Made by a program: the position numbers and the translations under genes
Part shown: positions 1 to 6,690 of the stretch, piece after piece
Position numbering within the stretch: position 1 is the stretch's first letter
Layout: each line of letters opens with the position of its first letter
NCBI GenBank assembly: GCA_043778415.1
Contig: JAYWGG010000126.1
Coordinates: 1-6,842, forward strand
Origin: JAYUHK01 sp043778415
GTDB lineage: Bacteria; Bacteroidota; Bacteroidia; Chitinophagales; Saprospiraceae
DNA length: 6,842 bases
Direction of reading: 5' to 3'
Notes under the pieces: generated by a model
The model's database searches: none
What the model saw: only the letters and a program-made list of their open reading frames with translations
Told to the model about the DNA's origin: nothing

Positions 1-236
1 TTTTTCGCGCGCCGACGGGATTTTTAGGCAAAAACTTTAGAATTTATACAGAGCACTTGATTTTTTTGGTTACTTTTTTTATCAAGAAAAAAAGTGACAA
101 AGGACAAGAGAAATACCATAAAATCATGCTCAAATGAGTCAATTTAAAATTCTTGCGTGACAAGAGTAAATAATAAAGAGTATAAATTTTTTGTTATTCG
201 GCGAGCTTATTTATTATTAAAACAAATAATTCTAAA
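1..236. other. Intergenic region upstream of gldA
   Basis: No convincing gene is visible. Frame 3 of the + strand is open from 3 to about 137, but it runs straight through the inverted repeat at 69-98 and gives a low-complexity Lys/Phe-rich peptide. The stretch 140-236 is very AT-rich and should contain the gldA promoter. I found no exact TAnnTTTG box there; the nearest look-alike is around 183-193, with a TTG at 153-155 that is too far upstream (27 nt). The last bases before the gldA ATG are A-rich, as is usual for Bacteroidota translation starts. Confidence 0.6.
69..98. repeat. Intergenic inverted repeat (12-bp arms, 6-nt loop)
   Basis: Left arm 69-80 (GTTACTTTTTTT) pairs with right arm 87-98 (AAAAAAAGTGAC) around the loop ATCAAG. 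All 12 positions pair if one G-U wobble is allowed. No clean U-run follows the hairpin on either strand, so it is not a textbook intrinsic terminator, although it could end transcription of a gene to the left. The flanking bases 1-60 are locally GC-rich at the very start and hold no convincing gene. From general memory of Bacteroidota intergenic DNA, this T-run/A-run palindrome resembles dispersed elements; that is not verified here. Confidence 0.55.
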
Positions 237-1148
237 ATGTCTGTTCAGATATCAGATTTAAGTAAAATATATTCCCAACAAAAGGCGATAGACCATGTCA
301 CGTTTGAGGCGAAAAAGGGGCAAATATTGGGTTTTTTGGGTCCTAACGGCGCAGGAAAAAGCACGACTATGAAAATTATCACATGCTTTTTGCCTCCTAC
401 GTCTGGTAAAGTGAGCGTTTGCGGCTACGATATTGAGAAAAATTCAATCGAAGTGCGCAAAAAAATCGGTTATCTACCCGAACACAATCCGCTCTACAAA
501 GATATGTTTGTAAAGGAATATTTATCTTTTGTGGCAGACGTTTATCTGATTCCGAACAAGCAAAAAAGAATTTCTGAACTCATCGAAATGACTGGTCTGG
601 GACTGGAACAAAACAAGTTAATCGCCTCATTGTCAAAGGGTTACAAGCAGCGAGTTGGTTTGGCACAAGCAATTATTCACGATCCCGAAGTCTTGATTTT
701 GGACGAGCCGACTTCGGGTTTAGACCCCAACCAGTTGATAGAAATTCGCAAACTAATCAGAACTTTGGGCAAAGAAAAAACGGTTATTTTTTCTACTCAT
801 ATCATGCAAGAAGTCGAATCACTTTGCGACAGAGTAGTTATCATCAATAAGGGAAAAATCGTAGCAAATGATACCGTCGATAAGTTAAAAAACTTGACCG
901 AAATTCAATCTATTGTGACCGTTCAATTTTTAGAAAATGTGACTGAAAAAATGTTGTATAGCATCACAGGCGTGCGGCAAGTACACAAAATAACAGAAAA
1001 TAAGTTTCAACTATTCAGTGCGGCGGAGCAAGATATTCGACCTAATATTTCAAATTTTGCTGCTCAAAACAAACTGACTTTGCTCGAAATACTGAAAGAA
1101 AAATCAAGCGTAGAAGATGTATTTCAATCATTTACTAATCCGATTTAA
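237..1148 (+). CDS. gldA: GldA-type ABC transporter ATP-binding protein
   Basis: This is the 303-residue ATPase subunit of an ABC-2 type transporter that would sit on the cytoplasmic face of the inner membrane and drive GldF/GldG. The sequence shows Walker A GPNGAGKST (35-43), the Q-loop region GYLPEHNPLY (78-87, with Glu82 where many ABC ATPases have Gln, as is common in this subgroup), signature LSKGYKQR (132-139), Walker B VLILDEP (152-158), D-loop SGLD (160-163) and switch His188. All residues needed for ATP hydrolysis are present. A C-terminal domain of about 80 residues follows the nucleotide-binding fold. Length and motifs fit GldA, whose Flavobacterium johnsoniae homologue is needed for gliding. 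The ATG at 237 gives the usual N-terminus and is preceded by A-rich sequence. The next gene starts 11 bp after the stop. The alternative is a related multidrug/Nos-type ATPase, but gldF and gldG downstream support GldA. Confidence 0.88.
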   Translation: MSVQISDLSKIYSQQKAIDHVTFEAKKGQILGFLGPNGAGKSTTMKIITCFLPPTSGKVSVCGYDIEKNSIEVRKKIGYLPEHNPLYKDMFVKEYLSFVADVYLIPNKQKRISELIEMTGLGLEQNKLIASLSKGYKQRVGLAQAIIHDPEVLILDEPTSGLDPNQLIEIRKLIRTLGKEKTVIFSTHIMQEVESLCDRVVIINKGKIVANDTVDKLKNLTEIQSIVTVQFLENVTEKMLYSITGVRQVHKITENKFQLFSAAEQDIRPNISNFAAQNKLTLLEILKEKSSVEDVFQSFTNPI

Positions 1149-1159
1149 AACTTAATATC

Positions 1160-1831
1160 TTGAAAATCAGTGTTTTAGTCTTGCTTTCTTACTTTTTTTG
1201 TAGCTATTCGCTTTTGGCGGCAGACAGCTCGGAAGTCACCAAAAATTTTAAATTTCGAGATGGTGTATTCTTAACTATTTCGGACTTTCAGACCAACAAA
1301 CCAAGCTATCTGTGGACGGACGTGAGAGCTACTTTAGTTTCTAATCCACAAAATTATCAAGTACAAATTCGAGAAATTGTGACAATGAAAGGCGACACGT
1401 TGGACTGTTCCAGAATCTGGGGTTTGGCAGTCGGCGGCATTCCGTATTTGAATATTGATAAACTCTCAAACTCCAAAAATGACTTGTTTCATTTTGCAGG
1501 ATTTCAGGTTCGTGGCAAAATTTGTTACTTCGATTATGAAACTACTCAAGTAAGAAAAATTAAAATGCCCGTTTATAACCCTGTCACAGGAAAGCCATTT
1601 CGAGTTGGAGAAATTGAACGAGATTATGTTGCCAAACACGGAAAAATAATGAAGTTTGAAACAGGAGAAGTGGTTGATTTTACGGCAAAAAATCTTCTGA
1701 AATGGATTGCGTCCGACAAGTCTTTGAGTGATTCCGTGAAAGAAATTAGTGGCGGAAATATAGGCGAAAAATTATTCAAATCGCTGCTAATTTTTGACGA
1801 CCGCAACAAAGTTTTTATCAAAAAAAATTAG
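1160..1831 (+). CDS. Unrecognised exported protein between gldA and gldF
   Basis: I do not recognise this 223-residue protein with confidence. The N-terminus has Lys2, a hydrophobic core (4-19) and a small-residue cleavage site near LLAA (18-21), so it is a likely Sec signal peptide placing the mature protein of about 202 residues in the periplasm or outside. No lipobox cysteine sits at the cleavage site; Cys14 lies inside the hydrophobic core. The mature part has exactly two cysteines (83 and 122), a possible disulfide, and no further membrane segment. The opening FRDGVFLTISDFQTNKPS (32-49) resembles a pattern I recall from Bacteroidota hypothetical proteins; this is weak recall only. The TTG start is effectively forced: an in-frame stop lies at 1136-1138, and the first internal ATG (1385) would delete the signal peptide. 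It starts 11 bp after gldA and ends 25 bp before gldF, so it is almost certainly co-transcribed with them. An accessory role for the Gld transporter is inference from position. Confidence 0.8.
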   Translation: MKISVLVLLSYFFCSYSLLAADSSEVTKNFKFRDGVFLTISDFQTNKPSYLWTDVRATLVSNPQNYQVQIREIVTMKGDTLDCSRIWGLAVGGIPYLNIDKLSNSKNDLFHFAGFQVRGKICYFDYETTQVRKIKMPVYNPVTGKPFRVGEIERDYVAKHGKIMKFETGEVVDFTAKNLLKWIASDKSLSDSVKEISGGNIGEKLFKSLLIFDDRNKVFIKKN

Positions 1832-1856
1832 CTAATTGCTTATTAATCAATATTTT

Positions 1857-2588
1857 ATGTTAAGTATTTTTCGCAAAGAAATAAAAGTTTTTTTCTCCTC
1901 GCTGATTGGGTATGTCGTCATCGGAGTCTTCCTTTTAATAATGGGATTGATGATGTTTGTCTTTCCAGATTACAGCCTTTTGAACTATAATTATGCGACG
2001 CTCGACCAGCTTTTTGACATTGCTCCGATGATTTTTATGTTTCTAATTCCTGCTGTTACCATGCGCTCGTTTGCAGAAGAAAATCAAACTGGAACAATAG
2101 AATTGTTAGTCACAAAACCGATAAAAGAATTTGAAATTATACTCGGTAAGTTTCTCGCAAACTTCGTTTTGGTGGTCATTGCCTTACTTCCGACTTTGAT
2201 TTATTATTACACGGTTTACCAACTCGGCTCTCCCAAAGGCAACTTGGATTCAGGCGCGGTGGTAGGCTCGTACATAGGGCTGCTTTTTTTGGGCGCATCG
2301 TTTACCGCAATCGGTATTTTTGCTTCTTCCGTTTCCAACAACCAAATTGTGGCTTTCATTTTGGCGGTGTTTTGCTGCTTTTTTGTCTATTGGTCATTCG
2401 ATTTTTTGAGTAAAATCCCTTATTTCGTCGGAAGTATTGACGATTTAATTCAAAAAATTGGTATCGAAGAACATTATCGCTCTATCAGTCGCGGAGTTAT
2501 TGACAGTCGAGATGTCATTTATTTTTTGTCACTGATTTTACTTTTTCTAACTTTTACGCTTACCGCGTTGGAAAAAAGAAAATGGTAA
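1857..2588 (+). CDS. gldF: GldF, gliding-associated ABC-2 permease
   Basis: This is the inner-membrane permease of the Gld ABC transporter, 243 residues from the ATG at 1857. About six membrane helices are visible: roughly 12-36, 55-69, 98-121, 135-158, 163-184 and 219-237. The ABC-2 permease hallmark follows helix 2, with Arg70, Glu74-Glu75, Gly79-Thr80 and Glu82-Leu-Leu leading to TKPI (86-89). The N-terminus MLSIFRKEIKVFFSSLIGY matches the GldF style. The frame is also open to a TTG at 1836, which would add seven residues, but ATG 1857 gives the family-typical N-terminus and is preferred. It lies 25 bp after the exported protein gene and 39 bp before gldG. In F. johnsoniae GldF works with GldA and GldG; the transported substrate is not known. 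Length matches the family and nothing is missing. Confidence 0.92.
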   Translation: MLSIFRKEIKVFFSSLIGYVVIGVFLLIMGLMMFVFPDYSLLNYNYATLDQLFDIAPMIFMFLIPAVTMRSFAEENQTGTIELLVTKPIKEFEIILGKFLANFVLVVIALLPTLIYYYTVYQLGSPKGNLDSGAVVGSYIGLLFLGASFTAIGIFASSVSNNQIVAFILAVFCCFFVYWSFDFLSKIPYFVGSIDDLIQKIGIEEHYRSISRGVIDSRDVIYFLSLILLFLTFTLTALEKRKW

Positions 2589-2627
2589 TATTTTTTACAC
2601 TTTTAAAACAATAAGTTGATTTTTGAA

Positions 2628-4331
2628 ATGAAAAGAACGAATAAAGCACAATCTATTATAAATATTTTTTTGGTCGCAGGAATTTTAATTTGCCTCAATA
2701 TTTTGAGCAATTTTTTTCACACCTATATTGATTTGACCGAAGAAAAACGATATACTTTGACAAAAGCGACTCGCTCGCTGCTTGCAGAAATCAAAGATGT
2801 GACCTACGTTAAGGTGTTGTTGGAAGGAAATTTTCCAGCAGGTTTCAAGCGATTGCAGACGGCTACCAAAGAAATGTTGGACGGAATGAGAGCAGAAAAT
2901 AGTTTTATCCAGTACGAATTTGAGAATCCGAGTCTTGGGACGACCGAAGAAATAAATGCACGGCGGAAGGAATTGGCGAAAGACGGAATCCAACCACTTA
3001 ATTTGCGAGTAAAAGATAACAATGAAACAAAAGAGCAGCTAATATATCCTTATGCCATCATAAATTTTGGCAACAGACAAACTGTTGTAAATCTTCTCGA
3101 AAACCAGCAACTTGCGGAACCCGGCGGCGACGAATTGGCTCTCAACAACTCTGTAAGCTTGATGGAATACAAGATTGCAAACGCTATTCAGAAAATAAAA
3201 AACAACCAAAAATACAATATTTTATTTACCGAAGGACACGGCGAACTCCCTATCCAAAATACCGCCGACCTCGAAAAATCACTCCGACAATTTTATAATA
3301 CAGGACGACTGAATTTGGACAGCGTTACGCAGCTAAAAAAGGAAATAGATATATTGGTAGTAGCAAAACCAAAGTCACAATTTGACGAAAAACAAAAATT
3401 TAAACTCGATCAATATGTAATGAACGGCGGTAAAATTATTTGGTTGATTGACCGCCTGAACGCCGACTTGGATAGTATGATGACACAGCCAGAGTATATG
3501 CCTGTCGATTATCCGCTCAATCTCGAAGACTTATTTTTTAAGTATGGTTTTCGAGTACAACCCAATCTGGTGCTGGATTTAGAATGTTCTAAAATTCCTC
3601 TGCGCATCGGTCAGCAAGGCACGGGCGCGCAATTTGAGATGTTTCCTTGGTACTACCACCCTATCGTTGCCCCGTCAAGTAAGCACCCAATCGTAAAAAA
3701 TCTGAACCGAGTCAATCTGATGTTTCCCAGCTCTATTGACACAATCAAGACGAAAACCAATGTCACAAAAACGATATTATTAGAATCTTCAAAATACAGT
3801 CGTTTGCAATTTACGCCCGTGAAGATAAACTTTGAAGTGCTGCGATACGACGCTGACCCGTCTAAATTTAACAAACCCAACCAGCCTGTGGCGGTGCTTT
3901 TAGAGGGGCAATTTTCGTCCCTTTTTGAAAATAGAGTAGGCGCAGAAATGTCGAATACCTTGCGGCAAATCGGGCAAGAATTTAAAAATGTTAGCCTAAA
4001 AACCAAAATGTTGGTGGTTGCGGACGGCGATATTTGCTCCAATAGTGTTGCGCCTGACGGCAATATTCGCCCTTGCGGATACAATAAATACATGAAATAT
4101 GTTTTTGGAAACAAGGATTTCATGCTCAATGCTATTGAGTATATGCTCGACGACAAGGGCATCATCGAAGCGCGCACGCGCGACGTGAAACTTCGCTTGT
4201 TGGACACCGTGCGGGCGCGAAACGAACAACTTAAATGGCAACTCATCAATATTTTACTGCCTTTGTCGCTGTTGGCTGCTTTCGGAGTTGGATACCAATA
4301 TTGGCGACGGCGCAAGTTTGCAAGCTCTTAA
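2628..4331 (+). CDS. gldG: GldG, membrane-anchored auxiliary subunit of the gliding ABC transporter
   Basis: 567 residues from ATG 2628. An N-terminal membrane helix (9-29) is followed by the GldG hallmark YIDLTEEKRYTLT (33-45), a long periplasmic region of the ABC_transp_aux type, and a C-terminal helix (539-559) ending in a basic tail RRRKF. Within the periplasmic part are FTEGHGE (200-206), a Rossmann-like stretch around 240-275 with NGGKIIWLID, and VVADGD (463-468) followed by GNKDF (494-498). This two-helix layout and length are typical of GldG, the partner of GldF and GldA. The frame is open to a TTG at 2616 (four extra residues), but the ATG is preferred. Cys470 and Cys483 lie close together in the periplasmic domain, which I do not recall as a family feature. 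It is 39 bp downstream of gldF and 47 bp upstream of the DUF4340 gene. Identification is strong; the mechanical role of GldG is not established. Confidence 0.94.
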   Translation: MKRTNKAQSIINIFLVAGILICLNILSNFFHTYIDLTEEKRYTLTKATRSLLAEIKDVTYVKVLLEGNFPAGFKRLQTATKEMLDGMRAENSFIQYEFENPSLGTTEEINARRKELAKDGIQPLNLRVKDNNETKEQLIYPYAIINFGNRQTVVNLLENQQLAEPGGDELALNNSVSLMEYKIANAIQKIKNNQKYNILFTEGHGELPIQNTADLEKSLRQFYNTGRLNLDSVTQLKKEIDILVVAKPKSQFDEKQKFKLDQYVMNGGKIIWLIDRLNADLDSMMTQPEYMPVDYPLNLEDLFFKYGFRVQPNLVLDLECSKIPLRIGQQGTGAQFEMFPWYYHPIVAPSSKHPIVKNLNRVNLMFPSSIDTIKTKTNVTKTILLESSKYSRLQFTPVKINFEVLRYDADPSKFNKPNQPVAVLLEGQFSSLFENRVGAEMSNTLRQIGQEFKNVSLKTKMLVVADGDICSNSVAPDGNIRPCGYNKYMKYVFGNKDFMLNAIEYMLDDKGIIEARTRDVKLRLLDTVRARNEQLKWQLINILLPLSLLAAFGVGYQYWRRRKFASS

Positions 4332-4346
4332 AAATCATATTAAACA

Positions 4347-4354
4347 TAAATTTG
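4347..4354 (+). promoter_or_regulatory. Possible -7 box (TAnnTTTG) before the DUF4340 gene
   Basis: TAAATTTG matches the Bacteroidota -7 consensus TAnnTTTG exactly and lies 24 nt before the ATG at 4379, in the 47-bp gap after gldG. The nearest upstream TTTG (4317-4320) is 26 nt away, longer than the usual 17-23 nt spacer, so this is only a half-match. In AT-rich DNA such a box can occur by chance. Confidence 0.3.
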
Positions 4355-4378
4355 AAAACAATAAAGCTATAAAACTCA

Positions 4379-5386
4379 ATGAAAAAAACTTACTTACTGC
4401 TCGCTATTTTTGCCGCTATCGGCTCTGCAACTGCTTGGTTTGTGGCAACCCGCAATCCCGAAAAATCAACGATTGTTTCGGTGGATAAAAATTTTGCCGT
4501 CCAAAATACAGACGAAATCGAAAAAATATTTATCGCCGACCGACTTGGGAAGTCAGTCACTTTGCAGCGAAAAAAAGGCGTTTGGATGATAGATGGTACC
4601 AACTTTAAAGTCAGAAAAACCGCCATCAACGTACTCCTCGAAACCATCAAAAAAATGACCGTCAAGTACGTTCCTACCCAAGCCGCTACTCCCATTATCG
4701 TCAGCGAGTTAGCCAGCATAGGCATCAAAGTAGAAATATTTGGGCAAGAAAATAAAAAAATTCGCAGTTATTATATCGGCGGCGTTACGTCCGACGAGCG
4801 CGGTACATACATGATTATGGACGGCTCTAACAATCCTTACGTCATGTGTCTGCCGAACTGGGAGGGCGCGTTTCGTGTCCGCTTTTTTTTAGACATAGAC
4901 GAGTGGCGTGACAAGACTGTTTTTGAGGAAGATGTAACAAATATCAAGGGTTTGAGCATAGAATATCCTGCTTCGCAAGAAAAATCTTTTTCTATTTTGA
5001 ATGAAAATAACAACTTTTCGGTGCAGCCGATAGATGCCAAATATCCTAAAAGTCCGAATGAGGTAAAAAAAGGATTCATAGAAGCCTACCTTACTGGATT
5101 CAAAAGTTTGGGTGCGGAAGCGTTTGAAAATAAATTGACGACCAAAGACTCTATCCGAGCGACGACTCCCTTTTGTATCGTCCAACTTCGGAGGACGGAC
5201 GGCTCTCAAAAATCGCTCCGACTCCATGCCGTCCCGACTTTGAACGGATACGGCGACCCTATCAAAAAGCCAGACGGCAGCCCATTGGTAGAACATTTTT
5301 TGGCGGAGGACGAAAAAGGAGATTTTTATTTGATTCAACAAGTTGTTTTTGGAAAAATTTTGTGGGGCTACCAAAGTTTTTTTTAG
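4379..5386 (+). CDS. DUF4340-type membrane-anchored periplasmic protein, gldG partner
   Basis: 335 residues with one N-terminal membrane helix (4-22) preceded by Lys2-Lys3 and no second helix, so most of it faces the periplasm. Cleavage near SATA is possible, but an uncleaved anchor is more likely. The mature part shows repeated short beta-rich units, for example EKIFIADRLGKSVTLQRKKG (48-67) followed by WMIDG (69-73), and YYIGGVTSDERGTYMIMDG (131-149) followed by WEGAFRVRF (161-169). These resemble DUF4340 (PF14238), a family commonly encoded next to ABC-2 permease and GldG-like ABC_transp_aux genes. Family membership rests on pattern recognition and context, not a search. The C-terminus ends FGKILWGYQSFF. 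The gene follows gldG by 47 bp and precedes the hydrolase gene by 24 bp. The inferred role is an accessory subunit of the Gld transporter; no enzymatic motif is visible. The ATG at 4379 gives the only sensible N-terminus. Confidence 0.85.
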   Translation: MKKTYLLLAIFAAIGSATAWFVATRNPEKSTIVSVDKNFAVQNTDEIEKIFIADRLGKSVTLQRKKGVWMIDGTNFKVRKTAINVLLETIKKMTVKYVPTQAATPIIVSELASIGIKVEIFGQENKKIRSYYIGGVTSDERGTYMIMDGSNNPYVMCLPNWEGAFRVRFFLDIDEWRDKTVFEEDVTNIKGLSIEYPASQEKSFSILNENNNFSVQPIDAKYPKSPNEVKKGFIEAYLTGFKSLGAEAFENKLTTKDSIRATTPFCIVQLRRTDGSQKSLRLHAVPTLNGYGDPIKKPDGSPLVEHFLAEDEKGDFYLIQQVVFGKILWGYQSFF

Positions 5387-5391
5387 CTTTG
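5359..5391 (+). promoter_or_regulatory. Candidate Bacteroidota-type promoter for the hydrolase gene
   Basis: TTTG at 5359-5362 and TAGCTTTG at 5384-5391 match the -33 (TTTG) and -7 (TAnnTTTG) consensus exactly, with 21 nt between them, inside the accepted spacing. The -7 box overlaps the TAG stop of the preceding gene (5384-5386). Transcription would begin around 5396-5399, giving a leader of about 12-15 nt before the ATG at 5411. The hydrolase could therefore be transcribed separately from the gld genes. Confidence 0.5.
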
Positions 5392-5410
5392 TAAATTAAA
5401 ACTATTTTCA

Positions 5411-6688
5411 ATGAAAAATAATGAACGTTTTGCGATTGTTGGTATTTTTTTGTTGGCGGCTTTTTCTTTCAAAATTTTGAAAGAGGACGACTGGGGATTT
5501 TTTGCGCACAAACGAATCAATCGTCTGGCTATCACCACTCTGCCACAAGATTTGACGGTTTTTTACAAAAAAAATATTGAGTTTATCACTGAACACGCCA
5601 CAGACCCCGACAAGCGTAGGTACGCCGTTGCGCCCGAAGGTCCTCGCCATTTTATAGATATGGATCATTGGGGAAAGCCGCCTTTTCCAGACTTGCCCCG
5701 CAAATTTGTAGATGCAATGTCTTTGCACGCCGAAATGTATGTGGTTGATAATCAAGACGATACGATAAAGCTATACTCGAAAGAAAATGTCACATTTCAA
5801 GGAAAAAATAATATTATTATCAAAAGTAAAGGAGTAAAAAAAGTATTCAAAATGGATAGCTTGACCTTGTCTATTTTTGAGTACAGAAGGTTTTTTTTGA
5901 ATAATGTGATGGACAAATTCTATGCCGACCAAGCTCTTGAAGTGAAGCCCGACTCCTTCGCATTTTTTCTAAAAAAACAAGGATTGAGTTTGCCTTTTTG
6001 CAAAAATGTTTTTGTAAAAGATAAATTTTCGGAGTTTGGAATCGTCCCATATCATCTCCAAACAATGCAAAATCGTCTAACCAAAGCCTTCAAGGAACGA
6101 GATATATACAAGGTTTTACGCCTTTCTGCGGAGATTGGTCACTACATCGGCGATGCACACGTTCCATTGCACACGACCGAAAACTACAATGGACAACTGA
6201 CCAACCAAGCAGGCATTCATGGCTTTTGGGAGAGCCGTCTGCCAGAGCTTTTTGCTGATGCAGAGTATGATTTTTTTGTGGGAAAAGCGGTCTATATTGA
6301 CAATTTTGAGTCGGCAGTTTGGAACACAGTCTTGGCGAGCCACGCGTGCTTGGACAGTGTTTTTGGTATCGAAAAAAACCTTACTTTGACTTTCCCGCGC
6401 GACCAACAGTTGTGTTTTGACGAAAGATTGGGTGTCACAGTGAAGACACAATGCAGAGATTTTTCGAGAGCTTACCACACTCGCCTGCAAGGGCAGGTGG
6501 AGGACAGAATGAGAGCTGCAATTTTGATGGTCGGCAGTGCTTGGGTGACGGCGTGGGTGGACGCGGGGCAGCCCGATATGCGCAATTTTGGCGTTTACGA
6601 GGAAACAGAAGCCGACAAAAAAACCAATGCCGAACTAAACAATGCCGCCCAAAACCAAACTTTCAAAGGTCGTGAACACGAGCATTGA
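5411..6688 (+). CDS. Secreted zinc-dependent phospholipase C / S1-P1 nuclease-like hydrolase
   Basis: 425 residues. The zinc-ligand set of the PC-PLC / S1-P1 nuclease superfamily can be read in order: Trp28 and His33 in WGFFAH, His80 and Asp83 in RHFIDMDHWG (79-88), His244, Asp248 and His254 in HYIGDAHVPLH, and His270 and Glu274 in HGFWE. This is the three-zinc phosphodiesterase site, so the enzyme should cleave phospholipids or nucleic acids; the sequence alone does not decide which. An N-terminal hydrophobic segment (7-20) indicates export. In the known enzymes the ligand Trp is the mature N-terminus, which would require removal of residues 1-27, but no Ala-X-Ala site precedes Trp28. About 127 residues separate Asp83 from GIVPYH (210-215), longer than I recall for relatives, and a charged tail of about 35 residues ends in His-Glu-His. 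The gene lies 24 bp after the DUF4340 gene, has its own candidate promoter, and converges on arcA. Confidence 0.87.
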   Translation: MKNNERFAIVGIFLLAAFSFKILKEDDWGFFAHKRINRLAITTLPQDLTVFYKKNIEFITEHATDPDKRRYAVAPEGPRHFIDMDHWGKPPFPDLPRKFVDAMSLHAEMYVVDNQDDTIKLYSKENVTFQGKNNIIIKSKGVKKVFKMDSLTLSIFEYRRFFLNNVMDKFYADQALEVKPDSFAFFLKKQGLSLPFCKNVFVKDKFSEFGIVPYHLQTMQNRLTKAFKERDIYKVLRLSAEIGHYIGDAHVPLHTTENYNGQLTNQAGIHGFWESRLPELFADAEYDFFVGKAVYIDNFESAVWNTVLASHACLDSVFGIEKNLTLTFPRDQQLCFDERLGVTVKTQCRDFSRAYHTRLQGQVEDRMRAAILMVGSAWVTAWVDAGQPDMRNFGVYEETEADKKTNAELNNAAQNQTFKGREHEH

Positions 6689-6690
6689 AA

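Noticed and set aside
3..137. Open + strand frame at the left edge that could be the end of an upstream gene
   Set aside because: It runs through the inverted repeat, gives a low-complexity Lys/Phe-rich peptide and shows no recognisable motif. A second frame ending at 38-40 is too short to judge.
153..193. Possible promoter for gldA (TTG at 153-155 and TATAAATTTTTTG at 181-193)
   Set aside because: The -7 box is imperfect and the spacer of about 27 nt is outside the usual 17-23 nt, so I do not call it.
468..500. Glu82 in place of Gln in the GldA Q-loop as a sign of an inactive ATPase
   Set aside because: GYLPE is common in GldA and other ABC-2 type ATPases, and all other catalytic motifs are intact.
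1836..1856. Upstream TTG start for gldF adding seven residues
   Set aside because: ATG 1857 gives the family-like N-terminus MLSIFRKEI and needs no rare start codon.
2616..2627. Upstream TTG start for gldG adding four residues
   Set aside because: ATG 2628 is four codons downstream and gives a normal N-terminus with Lys2-Arg3 before the membrane helix.
4168..4186. GC-rich palindrome-like CGCGCACGCGCG run inside gldG
   Set aside because: It encodes an ordinary ARTRD segment within a conserved part of GldG; codon choice explains it and no functional site is supported.
3653..4315. Long - strand open frame (220 codons) opposite gldG
   Set aside because: It lies wholly within the well-identified gldG gene on the other strand and its translation has no recognisable domain.
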